64,000 nt of DNA from Rathayibacter sp. VKM Ac-2804 (GCF_009866655.1 NZ_CP047420.1:2666001-2730000); one strand, 5' to 3'; positions 31,342-42,494 are shown, counted from the stretch's first letter. Numbers and translations are program-made. The notes: generated from the sequence alone by a model not told the origin.

Positions 31342-32609
31342 CGGGCCGCGGCCTTCCGGGCGGCGCGCGCGGCGGCGCCGTCGCTCGGGGAGGTCTGGTT
31401 CCGCGCGAAGGAGAGCACGACGCCGATGGCGAGGAGCGAGCTGAGCAGGGCGGTGCCTCCGGAGGAGATCAGCGGCAGCGGCACTCCGAGCACCGGGAGC
31501 ACTCCGAGCACCACCCCGATGTTGACGAACGCCTGGCCGATCAGCCAGACCATGACGGCACCGGTCGTGATGCGGACGAACGGGTCGGTGGACGCGTGGA
31601 TGATGCGGAAGAACGCGATGGCGAGGACCACGAACAGCGCGAGGACCACGATCGCGCCGATCAGGCCGAGCTCCTCGCCGATGATCGCGAAGATGTAGTC
31701 GTTGTCGGCCGCGGGCAGCCAGGACCACTTGGCCTTGGAGTTGCCGAGGCCGACGCCGAAGATGCCGCCGGAGGCCATCGCCCAGGTGCCGTGCACGGGC
31801 TGCCAGCAGGAGGTCTCGTACTGCTCCGACCCCGAGCAGTCGCCGAGGAAGGACATGATCCGGGTCAGCCGGTTCTCGCTGGAGACCGCGAAGAGCACGG
31901 CGCCCACCGCGCCGACCAGCACGATCGGGACGAGCACCTTCATCTGCACGTTCGCGTAGAAGAGCGCGGCCAGCACGATGCCGGCGAGGATCAGGACGGT
32001 GCCGAGGTCGCCGCCGCCGAGGACGAGGCCGATCGAGCCGCCCGCGACGATCAGGACGGGCATCAGCGCGTCCTTCCAGTCCTTCGGACCGCGGTAGCGG
32101 CGCGCGAGCAGCAGACCGAGCCAGAGCGCGAGCGCGAGCTTGATGATCTCGGACGGCTGCATCGTGAAGCCGCCGATGCGGAGCCAGTTGCGGTTGCCGC
32201 CGACCTCCCAGCCCAGCGGGGAGAAGAGCACGAGCAGCTGCAGGAAGCAGCCGGCGCCGAGCAGGAGCGGCGTGGCCTTCTTCCAGAACCGGATCGGCAC
32301 CCGCGAGACGACGAGCATCAGCGGCACGCCGAGCAGGGCGAACCCGCCCTGGCGGAAGAACCCGCCGAAGGAGTCGTCGCTGCGCACGTAGGACGTGACC
32401 GACGAGGAGGACAGCACCATGGTCAGGCCGAAGAGAACGAGGAACAGGGTGGTGCCGAAGAGCAGGAAGAAGTTGGGCGATCCCGAGGCGAGGACGCGGG
32501 CGAGAACGATGCGCGCGGTGCGGAGGCGACCGTGCTCCCGGCCCTGCTCGTCCCCGGGCGCCTCAGTGCGCGAGCGGCCCGGGCTGCGGTTCGTCGTCGG
32601 AGCGGTCAT
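31338..32609 (-). CDS. ftsW: Septal peptidoglycan polymerase FtsW
   Basis: Protein of 423 residues of the SEDS family with about ten membrane helices. The catalytic-loop region GGNRNWLRIGGFTMQPSE and the conserved GVPLPLISSGGT segment are present. It polymerises lipid II together with FtsI. ATG 32609 lies 47 bases inside murD and is supported by GGGAGGGGGAG directly upstream. A large extracellular loop (CSGSEQYETSCWQP) contains two cysteines. Confidence 0.95.
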   Translation of the reverse strand: MTAPTTNRSPGRSRTEAPGDEQGREHGRLRTARIVLARVLASGSPNFFLLFGTTLFLVLFGLTMVLSSSSVTSYVRSDDSFGGFFRQGGFALLGVPLMLVVSRVPIRFWKKATPLLLGAGCFLQLLVLFSPLGWEVGGNRNWLRIGGFTMQPSEIIKLALALWLGLLLARRYRGPKDWKDALMPVLIVAGGSIGLVLGGGDLGTVLILAGIVLAALFYANVQMKVLVPIVLVGAVGAVLFAVSSENRLTRIMSFLGDCSGSEQYETSCWQPVHGTWAMASGGIFGVGLGNSKAKWSWLPAADNDYIFAIIGEELGLIGAIVVLALFVVLAIAFFRIIHASTDPFVRITTGAVMVWLIGQAFVNIGVVLGVLPVLGVPLPLISSGGTALLSSLLAIGVVLSFARNQTSPSDGAAARAARKAAAR

Positions 32610-34107
32610 CGGCTCCCCCTCCCAGATACGTCGCCACGGCGGCCGCGAAGAAGCGGCCCCGCTCCGCGTAGTCGCGGAACTGGTCCATCGACGCCGCGGC
32701 GGGTGCGAGCAGGACGACGTCGCCCGTGCGGGCGAGCACCGCGGCGGCCTCGACGGCCGCCTGCATCACCGCCCCAGTGTCATCCGGGACCACCTCGGTC
32801 ACGGGGAGGGCGGGCGCGTGTCGCCGGAATGCCTCGAGGACCTCCGCGCGGTCCGCGCCGATGACGACGGCACCGCGCAGCCGACCGGTGTGCGCGGCGA
32901 CGAGCGCGTCGATATCGACGCCCTTCAGCAGCCCGCCGACGAGCCAGACCACGGACGGGTAGGCCCGGAGCGAGGCGTCGGCGGCGTGCGGATTCGTCGC
33001 CTTGGAGTCGTTCACCCACACCACGCCGGAGCTCTCCGCGACCACCTGGATGCGGTGGGCGTCGAGCTCGAAGGTCGCCAGAGCGCGGCGGACGGCGCCC
33101 GGCTCGATCCCGCAGGCCCGCGAGAGCGCCGCGGCCGCGAGCACGTTCTGCACGATGTGCGGGGCGGCGAGTCCGCGGGCGGCGAGCTCGTCGACCGTGG
33201 CGATCTCGATCGCGCTGGTGGCGCGGTCCTCGAGGAAGGCCCGGTCGCAGAGGATGCCGTCGACGACGCCGAAGTCGCTCGGCCCGGGGACGCCGAGGCC
33301 GAAGCCGATGGCGCGGGCGCCCTCGATCACCTCGGCGTCGACGACCATCTGCTCGGTGACGGCGTCGGCGCGGTTGTAGACGCAGGCGACCCGCGTGTTC
33401 GCGTAGACCTTCGCCTTCGCGTCGCGGTAGGCCTCGAAGGAGCCGTGCCAGTCCAGGTGGTCCTCGGCGATGTTGAGGCAGGCGCTCGCGAGCGGCTCGA
33501 TCCGGCCCAGGTAGTGCAGCTGGTAGCTGGAGAGCTCCACCACCAGCACGTCGAAGCCCTGCGGATCGCGGACGGCGTCGAGCACCGGGATGCCGATGTT
33601 GCCGCACGGCGCCGCGCGCAGCCCGCCGGCGACGAGCATCGTCGCGGTGAGCTGGACGGTCGTGGTCTTGCCGTTGGTGCCGGTCACCAGCACCCAGTCG
33701 GCCGGAGTGCCGTCGGCCCGGACGACCTTGTCGCGCACGCGCCAGGCGAGCTCGACGTCGCCCCAGAGCGCGATGCCGGACTCCCCCGCCCACGCGACTA
33801 TCGGGTGAGTCGGGGCGAAGCCGGGCGAGACCACCACGAGCTCGGGGGCGAACGACGCCAGCTCCTCCGGCACGCGGTCGAGCTGCTCGGCGCGGTGCAG
33901 GCGCGCGCCGATGACCTCGAGCAGGCGCTCCCGCTCCTCGTCGGCCCGGTCGGCCAGCACGAGGACCTCGGCGCCCAGCTCGGTCAAGGTGTCGGCGACG
34001 GAGAAGCCGGTGACGCCGAGCCCCAGCACTGCCACGCGGAGACCGCGCCAGTCGGAGTGCCAGCTGGTCAGGGAGTCGGGGCGGGCGGACTGCGCGGGAT
34101 CGGTCAT
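32563..34107 (-). CDS. murD: UDP-MurNAc-L-Ala--D-Glu ligase MurD
   Basis: Protein of 514 residues. N-terminal [13 protein letters not shown]-loop [10 protein letters not shown] (141-150), ELSSYQL and [13 protein letters not shown] are conserved. It adds D-glutamate. The C-terminus runs on about 20 residues past the usual end ([19 protein letters not shown]), and this tail is what overlaps ftsW. ATG 34107 overlaps the mraY stop by four bases. Confidence 0.95.
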   Translation of the reverse strand: MTDPAQSARPDSLTSWHSDWRGLRVAVLGLGVTGFSVADTLTELGAEVLVLADRADEERERLLEVIGARLHRAEQLDRVPEELASFAPELVVVSPGFAPTHPIVAWAGESGIALWGDVELAWRVRDKVVRADGTPADWVLVTGTNGKTTTVQLTATMLVAGGLRAAPCGNIGIPVLDAVRDPQGFDVLVVELSSYQLHYLGRIEPLASACLNIAEDHLDWHGSFEAYRDAKAKVYANTRVACVYNRADAVTEQMVVDAEVIEGARAIGFGLGVPGPSDFGVVDGILCDRAFLEDRATSAIEIATVDELAARGLAAPHIVQNVLAAAALSRACGIEPGAVRRALATFELDAHRIQVVAESSGVVWVNDSKATNPHAADASLRAYPSVVWLVGGLLKGVDIDALVAAHTGRLRGAVVIGADRAEVLEAFRRHAPALPVTEVVPDDTGAVMQAAVEAAAVLARTGDVVLLAPAAASMDQFRDYAERGRFFAAAVATYLGGGADDRSDDEPQPGPLAH

Positions 34108-35198
34108 GCCAGGGAGAGCCATTCCAGGTAGAAGAGCCCGACGCCGGCCGCGACGAAGATGCCGGCGATGATCCAGAAGCGGACCACCACCGTGATCTCG
34201 GCCCAGCCCTTGAGCTCGAAGTGGTGGTGGAGGGGGCTCATCAGGAAGATGCGCTTGCCCCGGGTGAGCTTGAAGTAGATCCGCTGCACGATCACCGAGC
34301 CGGTGACGATCACGAACAGGCCGCCGATGAGGATGACGAGCAGCTCGGTGCGGGTGAGGATCGCGAGGGCGGCGAGCGCGCCGCCGAGGCCCAGCGAGCC
34401 GGTGTCGCCCATGAAGATCTGCGCGGGCGAGGTGTTCCACCAGAGGAAGCCCACGAGGGCGCCCGAGATCGCCGCCGCGATGATCGCGAGGTCGAACGGA
34501 TCGCTCACCTGGTAGCACTTGTCGGCCACCTCGGGGTTCAGCTGCGCGTCGAAGCACCACTGGTTCGACTGCCAGAAGCCGATGATGACGTAGGAGCCGA
34601 TCGCGAGGATCGACGAGCCGGTCGCCAGGCCGTCGAGTCCGTCCGCGACGTTGACGCCGTTGGACGTGCTCGTGACGATCACGCAGATCCAGAGCACGAA
34701 CAGCCCGATGCCGATCCAGCCGAGCGTCGCGAAGTCGAACGGCAGGTCGCGGATGAACGAGATCGACGTCGAGGCCGGCGTCAGTCCGTTGGAGTCGCGG
34801 ACCATGATCGCGATGACCGCGAAGGCCGCCGCGACGATGATCTGCCCGGCGATCTTCGCCCAGCCGCCGAGGCCGAGGCTGCGCTGGTTGCGGGTCTTCA
34901 GGAAGTCGTCGATGAAGCCGACGAAGCCGAGCCCCACCATCATGAACAGCACCAGCAGCGCCGACGGCGCGAGCGCCCGGTTGCCGAAGAGCGAGCCGAG
35001 GAAGTATCCCGCCACAGTGGCGATGATGATGACGATGCCGCCCATCGTCGCCGTGCCGTGCTTGACGTGGTGCGACTTCGGCCCGTCCTCGCGGATGAAC
35101 TGCCCCCACTGGAGGCGGTGGAACAGCCGGATGAACAGCGGCGTCAGCAGCAGCGTGAAGGCGCCGGAGAAGGCTCCGGCCAGAAGGAGTGCTCTCAT
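34104..35198 (-). CDS. mraY: Phospho-MurNAc-pentapeptide transferase MraY
   Basis: Protein of 364 residues with ten membrane helices. Active-site motifs are [17 protein letters not shown] and HHHFELKGW. It forms lipid I from UDP-MurNAc-pentapeptide and undecaprenyl phosphate. The loop between helices near 200-230 ([20 protein letters not shown]) is longer than in E. coli. ATG 35198 overlaps the murF stop. Confidence 0.96.
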   Translation of the reverse strand: MRALLLAGAFSGAFTLLLTPLFIRLFHRLQWGQFIREDGPKSHHVKHGTATMGGIVIIIATVAGYFLGSLFGNRALAPSALLVLFMMVGLGFVGFIDDFLKTRNQRSLGLGGWAKIAGQIIVAAAFAVIAIMVRDSNGLTPASTSISFIRDLPFDFATLGWIGIGLFVLWICVIVTSTSNGVNVADGLDGLATGSSILAIGSYVIIGFWQSNQWCFDAQLNPEVADKCYQVSDPFDLAIIAAAISGALVGFLWWNTSPAQIFMGDTGSLGLGGALAALAILTRTELLVILIGGLFVIVTGSVIVQRIYFKLTRGKRIFLMSPLHHHFELKGWAEITVVVRFWIIAGIFVAAGVGLFYLEWLSLA

Positions 35199-36619
35199 CG
35201 GTGGCGCTCTCCCAGTCGGTCGCCCAGGAATCGCAGCCCGGCGGAGTTGGACGACTTCACCAGGACGGTGTCGCCGCTCCGAAGATAGCCGTCGAGGAGG
35301 TCGTAGGCCTCGTCCGCGGTCTCGACGAAGACGGACTCGCCGCTCCAGGAGCCCTCGCGCTCGGCGGCGACGTGGATCCGCCGCGCCTTGGCGCCGACCA
35401 CGACGATCTGCGCGATGTTGAGCCGGACGGCGAGCAGGCCCACGCGGTCGTGCTCCTCGTCGGCCCACTCCCCCAGCTCGCTCATCTCGCCGAGGACCGC
35501 GACGGTGCGCCCCTCGGGCTTCGCGATCTGGGCGAGGGTCCGCAGGGCGGCGGCGGTGGAGTCGGGGCTGGCGTTGTAGGCGTCGTTGACGACCGTGACG
35601 TCGGCGCCGCCGAGCACCTGCATGCGCCAGCGCTCGGCGAGGGTGACCGTGCCGAGGGCGTCGACGACCGCGTCGAGCGGGACGCCGACGGAGAGCGCCG
35701 CGGCGGTCGCGGCCAGCGCGTTCATCACGTGGTGCTCGCCGAGGACGCGGAGGAACAGCTCGGCGCGGGCGGCCTCGCGGCCCTCCCCTGCGGCGACCTC
35801 GATGGCGAACCGGGTGCCCTCGGCCGTCGGCTCGATGTCGACGGCGCGGACGTCGGCCTGCTCGCCGTGGCCGAACCACAGCACGCGGGCGGCGGTCCTC
35901 GCCTGCATGGAGGCGACGCGGCCGTCGTCGGCGTTGAGCACCGCGACGTCGTCCGCGGTGAGATCGGCGACCATCTCGGTCTTCGCCTCGAGCGTGCGCT
36001 CGATCCCGCCGAACTCGCCGGCGTGAGCGAGGCCCACCGCGAGGACGATCCCGACGTCGGGCTTGGCCATCCGGACGAGGCGGCGGATCTCGCCGACCGC
36101 GCTCGCACCCATCTCCGCGACCAGGTACCGCGTCGACGGCGACACCTTCAGCATCGTGATCGGCGCGCCGACCTCGTTGTTGAACGAGCCCTGCGGCGCG
36201 ACGGTCTCGCCGTGGCGCTCGAGGATCGTGCGGAGCAGGTTCTTGGTGGTCGTCTTGCCGTTGGAGCCGGTGACGGCCAGGACGGTGAGGTTCCCGAGTG
36301 CGCGCACGCGGCGGACGACCTCGGTCGCGAGGGCGCCGAGCGCCTCGACGGAGTCGTCGACGAGCACCTGCGGCACGTCCAGGTCGAGCGGGCGCTCGAC
36401 GATCAGCAGCGCGGCGCCGCGCTCGACGGCGACCGGAGCGAAGAGGTGGCCGTCGGTGTGCTCGCCGCGCTTGGCGACGAAGATCCCGCCGGGCGCGATC
36501 TCGCGGGAGTCGGTCTCGGTCGCGCCGTCGACGACGGTGCTCGCGTTCGCGGAGGAGCCGGCGAGGTGCAGCCGACCGGAGACGGCCGCGGCGATCTCGG
36601 TGAGGGTCAGGGCGATCAT
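35195..36619 (-). CDS. murF: UDP-MurNAc-tripeptide--D-Ala-D-Ala ligase MurF
   Basis: Protein of 474 residues. P-loop [12 protein letters not shown] begins at 117 and [10 protein letters not shown] is the family signature. It adds D-Ala-D-Ala to complete the pentapeptide. ATG 36619 immediately follows the murE stop with no spacer (TAGATG), so translation is probably coupled. Confidence 0.96.
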   Translation of the reverse strand: MIALTLTEIAAAVSGRLHLAGSSANASTVVDGATETDSREIAPGGIFVAKRGEHTDGHLFAPVAVERGAALLIVERPLDLDVPQVLVDDSVEALGALATEVVRRVRALGNLTVLAVTGSNGKTTTKNLLRTILERHGETVAPQGSFNNEVGAPITMLKVSPSTRYLVAEMGASAVGEIRRLVRMAKPDVGIVLAVGLAHAGEFGGIERTLEAKTEMVADLTADDVAVLNADDGRVASMQARTAARVLWFGHGEQADVRAVDIEPTAEGTRFAIEVAAGEGREAARAELFLRVLGEHHVMNALAATAAALSVGVPLDAVVDALGTVTLAERWRMQVLGGADVTVVNDAYNASPDSTAAALRTLAQIAKPEGRTVAVLGEMSELGEWADEEHDRVGLLAVRLNIAQIVVVGAKARRIHVAAEREGSWSGESVFVETADEAYDLLDGYLRSGDTVLVKSSNSAGLRFLGDRLGERHR

Positions 36620-38293
36620 CTAGAGCCAGCCCGCCTCGCGCAGGGCCTGCCGGACGTCGTCTCTGGCCGAATACGGCATGTGCACTCCTGCAATCTCCTG
36701 GTGGTCCTCGTGGCCGGGTCCGGCGTAGAGGATTGCGTCGCCCTCGTCCGCGAGGGCGATGGCCGCCCGCACGGCGGCGCGCGGGTCGGGGATCTCGTGG
36801 ATCTCCCGGCCGGGCACGGCCTCGGTCGCCGCGCCGACGAGGACGGCGCGGATCGCCGCCGGGTCCTCCCAGCGCGGGTGGAAGTCGGTCACGACGACGA
36901 CGTCCGACAACTCGGCGGCGATGCGCCCCATGTCGGCCCGCTTGGTGGTGTCGCGGTCGCCGTCGGCGCCGAAGACCATGATCAGCCGTCCCGGCGTCAG
37001 CGCCCGCAGCGCCTCGAGCGCGTTGGAGAACGCGTCCGGGGTGTGGCCGTAGTCGACGTAGACGCGCGGGCCGCGGTCGCCGGAGACGCGCTCGGCGCGC
37101 CCCGGGATGTAGACGTCGAGCGCGCCCTCCTCGAGGGTGTGCGCGATCGCCTCGAGATCGAAGCCGGACTCGACGAGCATGACGATCGCGAGCGCGGCGT
37201 TCGCCGCCATGTACCAGCCGATCAGCGGGATGCGCACCACGACGGAGCGGTTCTCCGGCCCCTCGAGGTGGAAGGTCGTGCCGTCCGCTGTGCCCTCGAC
37301 GACCGTCATCGACCAGTCGGCCGGCGTCGTCGGTGCGACACCGACGACCGGCGAGCTGGCGAGCGTGGTCACGGGGATGCGGCTGCGCTCGACGAGCTCG
37401 CGGCCCCAGCTGCTGTCGACGGTGACGACGCCGCGGCGGGCGCGGTCCGGTCCGAACAGGTCCGCCTTCGCCTCGAAGTACTGCGCCATGTCGGTGTAGT
37501 CGTCGAGGTGGTCGTGCGTGAGGTTGGTGAAGCCGACGACGTCGAAGACGAGGCCGTCGATCCGGTGGCGGGTGAGCGCCTGGGCGGACACCTCGATCGA
37601 GACCGCGCGGACGGCGGCCTCGCGCATGCGCGCCAGCAGCCCGTGCAGCTCGCTCGCCTCGGGGGTGGTGAGGGCGCTGACGACGGCCACGTCGCCGATC
37701 CGGCGCTCGGCGGTCGAGCTGAGCCCGGAGACGACGCCGAGGCGGCGCAGCAGCGCGTCGAGGAGGTAGACGACGCTGGTCTTGCCATTGGTGCCGGTCA
37801 CGCCGAAGAGCGTCGGGGTGTCCTCGCGGGTGCGGTGGATCCAGGCGGCGACGGCGCCCAGGGCGGCCCGCGGATCGGGGGTGACCAGGACGGGCAGACC
37901 GCTGGCGGCGGCGAGCTCGGCGCCCTCGGGATCGGTCAGAACCGCGACCGCTCCTGCGGCGGCGGCACCGACGGCGAAGGCGGCGCCGTGCGCGGCGCGG
38001 CCGGCGACGCCGACGTAGAGGTCTCCCGGCTCGACGCAGCGCGAGTCGAGGGTGACCCCGCTGACCTCGACGCCCTCGACGCCGCGGACCGGGCCGAGCG
38101 AGAACTCGGCGACCAGCTGCGAGAGCGCGCGGGGCGCCGGGTGCTCGGGCCGGAGGGAGGTCTGCGGGCGAGTGTCGTGCAATGCCCGCCCTCTCTCTCC
38201 TGCTGGTGCTGTCTCTCGTGCCGGTGCTGTCTCTCGTGCCCGCGCCCGTGCTGGTTCTGGTCTGCTCGGTCGTGTCCCGGGGAGGGCGGTCAC
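36620..38293 (-). CDS. murE: UDP-MurNAc-dipeptide ligase MurE, atypical amino-acid motif
   Basis: Protein of 557 residues from GTG 38293, which overlaps the ftsI stop. The P-loop VTGTNGKT is near 165-172 and the family YGHTPDA motif near 415-421. The third-residue specificity motif, DNPRxEDP in meso-DAP enzymes, reads FHPRWEDP (36860-36886). The first 37 residues are low complexity with a duplicated RETAPA unit; TTG 38182, preceded by AGAGGG, would remove them and give 520 residues, closer to the family norm. Given the likely taxonomy, the amino acid added may be L-diaminobutyrate (inference). Confidence 0.92.
   Translation of the reverse strand: MTALPGTRPSRPEPARARARETAPARETAPAGERGRALHDTRPQTSLRPEHPAPRALSQLVAEFSLGPVRGVEGVEVSGVTLDSRCVEPGDLYVGVAGRAAHGAAFAVGAAAAGAVAVLTDPEGAELAAASGLPVLVTPDPRAALGAVAAWIHRTREDTPTLFGVTGTNGKTSVVYLLDALLRRLGVVSGLSSTAERRIGDVAVVSALTTPEASELHGLLARMREAAVRAVSIEVSAQALTRHRIDGLVFDVVGFTNLTHDHLDDYTDMAQYFEAKADLFGPDRARRGVVTVDSSWGRELVERSRIPVTTLASSPVVGVAPTTPADWSMTVVEGTADGTTFHLEGPENRSVVVRIPLIGWYMAANAALAIVMLVESGFDLEAIAHTLEEGALDVYIPGRAERVSGDRGPRVYVDYGHTPDAFSNALEALRALTPGRLIMVFGADGDRDTTKRADMGRIAAELSDVVVVTDFHPRWEDPAAIRAVLVGAATEAVPGREIHEIPDPRAAVRAAIALADEGDAILYAGPGHEDHQEIAGVHMPYSARDDVRQALREAGWL
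38205..38240. repeat. 18-bp perfect tandem duplication in the 5' end of murE
   Basis: GGTGCTGTCTCTCGTGCC occurs twice in direct contact (38205-38222 and 38223-38240). It encodes a doubled RETAPA unit on the minus strand if murE starts at 38293. Confidence 0.9.
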
Positions 38294-40062
38294 CACGTGG
38301 TGGGGTACTCCACCGGCGGGACCGTGGACGGCTCAACCCGGTTGGTCTTGAGCACCTGGGTCATGACCTGCTGGAACACGGGGGCCGTCGCCTGGGACGT
38401 GTTCATCTTAACCGGATCGGCGATGGTGACCGTCACGACGTACTCCGGGTCCTCCGCGGGCGCGAGGCCGGCCAGCGAGACGGTGTAGCTCGACGAGTAG
38501 CCGCCGTTGCCGTCCGGCTGCTGCGCGGTGCCCGTCTTGGTGGCGATGTTGTAGCCGTCGACGTGGATGTCGTTCGCGAGCCAGCCCTGGTTGTAGTGGG
38601 TCTGCAGCATGTCGACGACGTCCTTGGCCGCACCGGCGGAGACGACCTGGGTGCCGGTCGTGTCGGGCACGTCGATCACCGAGCCGTCGGGCGTGGTGCA
38701 GCCCTCGACCAGCTGCGCGGGCAGGCGGACGCCGCCGTTGCCGAGGGTCTGGTAGATGCCCGCGACCTGGACCGCGGTCGCCGAGACGCCCTGGCCGAAC
38801 ATGGTCGTGTAGTTCGTCTGGCCGTCCCAGTCGGCGGCGTCGGCGAGGAGACCGCCGGACTCGCCGGGGAAGTCGACGGCCGTCGAGGCGCCGAGGCCGA
38901 ACTTCTTCAGGTAGTCGTAGCGCTGCGAGGCGGAGAGCTTGGAGCCCATCATCGCGATGCCGACGTTCGAGGAGTCCTTGAGGATGCCGGTCAGCGTGTA
39001 GTTCGTCGGCGTGTGCGCGAAGTCGTCGCTGAACGAGGCGCCGTCCTTCTCGAACGTGTCGGGGACGACGACCTGGCTGGTCGGGCTCGCGAGGCCCTGA
39101 TCGATCAGCATCGCCGCGGTCATCGGCTTGAAGGTCGACCCGGGCTCGAACGGGCTCTGGAAGGCCCGCGAGCCGCGGTCGTCCGGCGCGCTGGCCGACA
39201 CGTTGTTGGGGTCGACCGTCGGAGTCTCGGCGACGGTCAGGAGCTTGCCGGTCTTGACCTCCTGCACCACGACGATCCCGTAGCTGCCGCCCACCTCGGC
39301 CACGCGCTGAGCGAGCACCTGCTGCGAGTAGTACTGCAGATCGGCGTCGATGGTGAGCTCGAGCGTCCCGCCGTCGACCGCGGGGGTCTCGGCCACGGTG
39401 CTGCCGGGGATGCGGACGAAGTCGGCGCTGCGCTCGTAGCTCTCGGAGCCGTTGGCCCCGGCGAGGCAGGCGTTCTCGGCGTACTCCATGCCCTCCTGGG
39501 CGGCGCCGTCGCCGCCCACGTAGCCGACGAGGTTGCCCGCGACCGCGCCGTTCGGGTAGGTCCGGCCCTGCTGCGTCTCGAAGTAGGTCCACGGGATGTC
39601 GAGCGCGACGAGCTTCTGGTACGCCTCGAGGTCGAGCCCTTCGGAGAGGACCAGGTAGTTGGCCTTCGGGTCCTTCGCGACCGCGTCGCTCACCGCGGTT
39701 ACGATCTGCGGGACGGTCTGCCCGGTGATCGCGCCGATCTCGGAGGCGGCCTGCTCGACGCTGACCACGACCTCCTGGCCGTCGGGCATCTCGCGGAGGA
39801 ACTCCGCGACGTTCTTCGGCGAGGTCGTCAGCCGGTACCGCGTGGTGGCGTCGGCGAGCACCGTGCCGGAGCGGTCGACGATCGACCCGCGGGTGCCGTA
39901 GGTGATGACGCTGTTCGACTGGTTCTGCGCCGCCTCGTCGGTCAGCTCGTTGGCCCGGACGACCTGGATGTCGACCAGCTTGCCGATGAAGAGTCCGACG
40001 ACGGCGGCGATGACGAGGAAGGTGACGGCGGTGCGTCGCCTGCTCGAACGGTGATGTCTCAC
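38290..40062 (-). CDS. ftsI: Septal transpeptidase FtsI (PBP3/PbpB type)
   Basis: Protein of 590 residues: a short basic tail, one membrane helix (11-30), a dimerisation domain starting at [11 protein letters not shown] (57-66), and a class B transpeptidase domain with STFK (Ser309 nucleophile), SSN (364-366) and KTGT (509-512). It cross-links septal peptidoglycan with FtsW. It sits between the ftsL-like gene and murE as in other actinobacteria. M. tuberculosis PbpB is its likely counterpart. Confidence 0.95.
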   Translation of the reverse strand: MRHHRSSRRRTAVTFLVIAAVVGLFIGKLVDIQVVRANELTDEAAQNQSNSVITYGTRGSIVDRSGTVLADATTRYRLTTSPKNVAEFLREMPDGQEVVVSVEQAASEIGAITGQTVPQIVTAVSDAVAKDPKANYLVLSEGLDLEAYQKLVALDIPWTYFETQQGRTYPNGAVAGNLVGYVGGDGAAQEGMEYAENACLAGANGSESYERSADFVRIPGSTVAETPAVDGGTLELTIDADLQYYSQQVLAQRVAEVGGSYGIVVVQEVKTGKLLTVAETPTVDPNNVSASAPDDRGSRAFQSPFEPGSTFKPMTAAMLIDQGLASPTSQVVVPDTFEKDGASFSDDFAHTPTNYTLTGILKDSSNVGIAMMGSKLSASQRYDYLKKFGLGASTAVDFPGESGGLLADAADWDGQTNYTTMFGQGVSATAVQVAGIYQTLGNGGVRLPAQLVEGCTTPDGSVIDVPDTTGTQVVSAGAAKDVVDMLQTHYNQGWLANDIHVDGYNIATKTGTAQQPDGNGGYSSSYTVSLAGLAPAEDPEYVVTVTIADPVKMNTSQATAPVFQQVMTQVLKTNRVEPSTVPPVEYPTTW

Positions 40063-40118
40063 GGCGCTAGGGGCCCTTCGGTGCGTGGTCGGAGCGGCTC
40101 AGTGCGTGCTCGAGTGGA

Positions 40119-40673
40119 TCAGTGCGTGATCGGGGCGGGCAGCTCGCCCTGCAGCGGTGCGACGGCGGTCGCGGAGCCCGCGGCGGCAGCGGCCGCCGGC
40201 GGTGCGATCAGCGCGTTCGGCACCGCGGAGGCGGCCGCGGTGGTGCCGACCTCGCTCGCGGCGGCGGTGGCCGGGTCGCCCAGCACCGCGCCGTCGGAGA
40301 GGCGGAGGTAGACGGGAGCGGTGTTCGCCACCATGCCGAGACCCTGCGCGGCGGTGGCGAGGTTCTGCGGCGAGCTGAGCGTGTCGACCGCGTCCTGCTT
40401 CTCCGCGTTGCCCCGGGTCAACGTCTTCTGCTCGCCCTGCAGCGTCGCGATCTGGTACGCGCCCTCGGAGAGGCCGACGCTGACCAGCAGCTGGATCACG
40501 ATGATCGCGAAGAGGCCGGCGACGGCGACGATCCCGTAGACGAGCTTCGGCCGGGCCTGGCGCTCGGGAGCGGGGACGGCCTCGATCCGGGGTCGCCGAG
40601 CCGGCTCGGCGGGCTGCGCCGGTCGTGCGGTGCTGCGGTCGATGACGGGGTCGATGACGGCGGTCGCGCTCAT
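40119..40673 (-). CDS. FtsL-like divisome membrane protein
   Basis: Protein of 184 residues at the ftsL position between rsmH and ftsI. A cytoplasmic tail rich in Pro and Arg is followed by one membrane helix (about 44-66) and a short coiled coil ([23 protein letters not shown]), then the [16 protein letters not shown] segment common to FtsL/FtsB-like proteins. The last 50 residues are Ala-rich. Sequence identity to E. coli FtsL is not expected; the assignment rests on topology and position (M. tuberculosis Rv2164c equivalent). ATG 40673 overlaps the rsmH stop. Confidence 0.82.
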   Translation of the reverse strand: MSATAVIDPVIDRSTARPAQPAEPARRPRIEAVPAPERQARPKLVYGIVAVAGLFAIIVIQLLVSVGLSEGAYQIATLQGEQKTLTRGNAEKQDAVDTLSSPQNLATAAQGLGMVANTAPVYLRLSDGAVLGDPATAAASEVGTTAAASAVPNALIAPPAAAAAAGSATAVAPLQGELPAPITH

Positions 40674-41698
40674 GCGGTGCTCCTGATCCTCTCGGCCGCG
40701 CGCAGACGCACGGGTGTCGCTCGGGGGTTGACGGCCTTCTCGTCGTCCGAGGCGAGCTCGGCGCCGCGGATGACGAGTCGGAACTCTGGTCGGTGCTCGG
40801 GCAGCTCCATCGGCAGGCCGACGGGCGCCGTGGACGAGGAGGCGGCCTGCAGGGCGCGCTTGACGATGCGGTCCTCGAGCGACTGGTACGCCTCGACGAC
40901 GATGCGCCCGCCGACGGCGATCCGGCCGAGCGCGGCGGGGATCGCCCGCTCGAGCACGGAGAGCTCCTGGTTGACCTCGATGCGCAGCGCCTGGAAGACG
41001 CGCTTGGCCGGGTGGCCGTTGCGCTGGATCGCGACCGGGGTCGCCGCCTGGATGATCTCGACGAGCCGGCCGGAGCGCACGATCGGCGCCGACGCGCGCG
41101 CCTCGACGATCTTCTTCGCGTAGCGGGCCGCGAGCCGCTCCTCGCCGTACTCGTGGAAGATCCGCCGGAGCGCGATCTCGTCGTAGTCGGCCAGGATGCT
41201 CGCCGCGGTGAGCGGCGCCGTCGCGTCCATCCGCATGTCCAGCGGGGCGTCTTTGGAGTAGGAGAAGCCGCGCTCGGTCTCGTCGAGCTGCAGCGAGGAC
41301 ACGCCGAGGTCGAAGAGGGCCCCGTCGATCGTGTCGATGCCGAGCTCGTCGAGGACGTCGGGCAGCTCGTCGTAGACGGCGTGCACCAGGTCGACCCGGG
41401 CGGAGTGCGCGGCGAGCCGGGCGCCGGCGAGCTGGAGCGCCTCCTGGTCGCGGTCCAGACCGACGAGGTGCAGGCGCGGGAAGCGCTCGAGCAGCGCGAG
41501 CGAGTGCCCGCCCATGCCGAGCGTCGCGTCGACCAGCACGGCGCCGTCGCGCTCCAGCGCCGGAGCCAGCAGCTCGACGCAGCGCTCGAGCAGCACGGGG
41601 AGGTGCCGCTCCTCGGTCGGGCGCGCGTCGGCGCGGGTCGTGTCGTCGGGGCGCACGTCGGCGCGGTGCGCAGGGGTGCTCTCGGTGTTCTCTGCCAT
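40670..41698 (-). CDS. rsmH: 16S rRNA C1402 N4-methyltransferase RsmH
   Basis: Protein of 342 residues. [13 protein letters not shown], the SAM loop [10 protein letters not shown] (57-66), [10 protein letters not shown] and [16 protein letters not shown] are signatures. It methylates C1402 in the ribosomal P site. ATG 41698 is preferred over 41746 because the family core starts soon after, although both lack a strong ribosome site. Second gene of the cluster behind mraZ. Confidence 0.94.
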   Translation of the reverse strand: MAENTESTPAHRADVRPDDTTRADARPTEERHLPVLLERCVELLAPALERDGAVLVDATLGMGGHSLALLERFPRLHLVGLDRDQEALQLAGARLAAHSARVDLVHAVYDELPDVLDELGIDTIDGALFDLGVSSLQLDETERGFSYSKDAPLDMRMDATAPLTAASILADYDEIALRRIFHEYGEERLAARYAKKIVEARASAPIVRSGRLVEIIQAATPVAIQRNGHPAKRVFQALRIEVNQELSVLERAIPAALGRIAVGGRIVVEAYQSLEDRIVKRALQAASSSTAPVGLPMELPEHRPEFRLVIRGAELASDDEKAVNPRATPVRLRAAERIRSTA

Positions 41699-41806
41699 GG
41701 CGGTCCCGCCGTCCCGTTCCTGCCGTCCGATCCCCATCCAGCTCACGACCGGACACCGGGGAAGGTGCGTCCGGGCGCCGAGTGGCTGGGAGTCGCGCGG
41801 CAGGAG

Positions 41807-42238
41807 CTAGAACAGGCCGGGGATCACCTCCTCCTCGGTGTCGGAGAACACGGACTCCTGCTCGGTCAGGTAGCTGTCCCAGGCGTCCTGGGCCCAGATC
41901 TCGGCGCGATTGCCCGCACCGATGACGGTGAGGTCGCGGTCGAGACCGGCGTAGGCCCGCAGCGGCGCCGGGAGGGTGATGCGGTTCTGCTTGTCCGGCG
42001 TCTCGGCGCTGGCGCCGGAGAGGAACACGCGCAGGAAGTCGCGGGCCTGCTTGCTCGTGACGGGCGCCTGGCGGATCTTCTCGTGCATCGCCTCGAACTC
42101 GCGCTGGCTGAAGACGTAGAGGCACCGCTCCTGGCCGCGCGTGACGACGACTCCGGAGGAGAGCTCGTCGCGGAACTTGGCGGGAAGGATGACGCGGCCC
42201 TTCTCGTCGAGCTTGGGGGAATGAGTGCCGAGGAACAA
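41807..42238 (-). CDS. mraZ: Transcriptional regulator MraZ
   Basis: Protein of 143 residues, exactly the usual MraZ length, when started at TTG 42238 ([22 protein letters not shown]). Two AbrB-like SpoVT domains each carry the DxKGR-type motif (DEKGRVILP and DKQNRITLP). MraZ forms ring oligomers that bind repeated GTGGGG-type boxes and control the division cluster. A frame extension to 42310 would run through the promoter and is rejected. Confidence 0.94.
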   Translation of the reverse strand: MFLGTHSPKLDEKGRVILPAKFRDELSSGVVVTRGQERCLYVFSQREFEAMHEKIRQAPVTSKQARDFLRVFLSGASAETPDKQNRITLPAPLRAYAGLDRDLTVIGAGNRAEIWAQDAWDSYLTEQESVFSDTEEEVIPGLF

Positions 42239-42278
42239 CGGACTGCCCCCACTTCTCTCCGGCCAAGGTTGGTGTGGG

Positions 42279-42310
42279 CCCCACAGTACTCCACTTCCCC
42301 CCACCCACAA
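42279..42310 (-). promoter_or_regulatory. mraZ promoter with three overlapping MraZ boxes
   Basis: On the minus strand GTGGGG, GTGGAG and GTGGGG (42304-42299, 42294-42289, 42284-42279) recur with a 10-base period, the form bound by MraZ. They overlap a -35 TTGTGG (42310-42305), a 16-base spacer and a -10 TACTGT (42288-42283), so bound MraZ should block RNA polymerase. The leader to TTG 42238 is about 38 bases. Confidence 0.75.
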
Positions 42311-42426
42311 CCCTCCCGACCGTCCCGGCGCGCCGCGATCGGGCCGTCGATCCGCGCCGTTGCAGGGATCGGCCGCGGTGGAGCGCAGTGGAGGGCAATC
42401 GCACTCCCGGGGAGCGTCCGGGCACG

Positions 42427-42457
42427 AAAAAAGGGCCGATCCGTGAGGATCGACCCT
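42427..42457 (-). terminator. Intrinsic terminator after the DUF3040 gene
   Basis: Arms 42432-42442 and 42447-42457 pair over 11 bp with one G-T pair and a GTGA loop, followed on the minus strand by six T residues. This is the most classical terminator in the window and insulates the mraZ promoter from upstream transcription. Confidence 0.92.
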
Positions 42458-42494
42458 GGGGTGGTGCGGGGTGGAGGACCCGCGCCGTGGAGCT

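Noticed and set aside
34104-38336. Minus-strand open frame of 1410 codons across mraY, murF and murE
   Set aside because: Only its last part is mraY; the rest is an out-of-frame reading of murF and murE made of Arg/Pro-rich nonsense. mraY starts at 35198.
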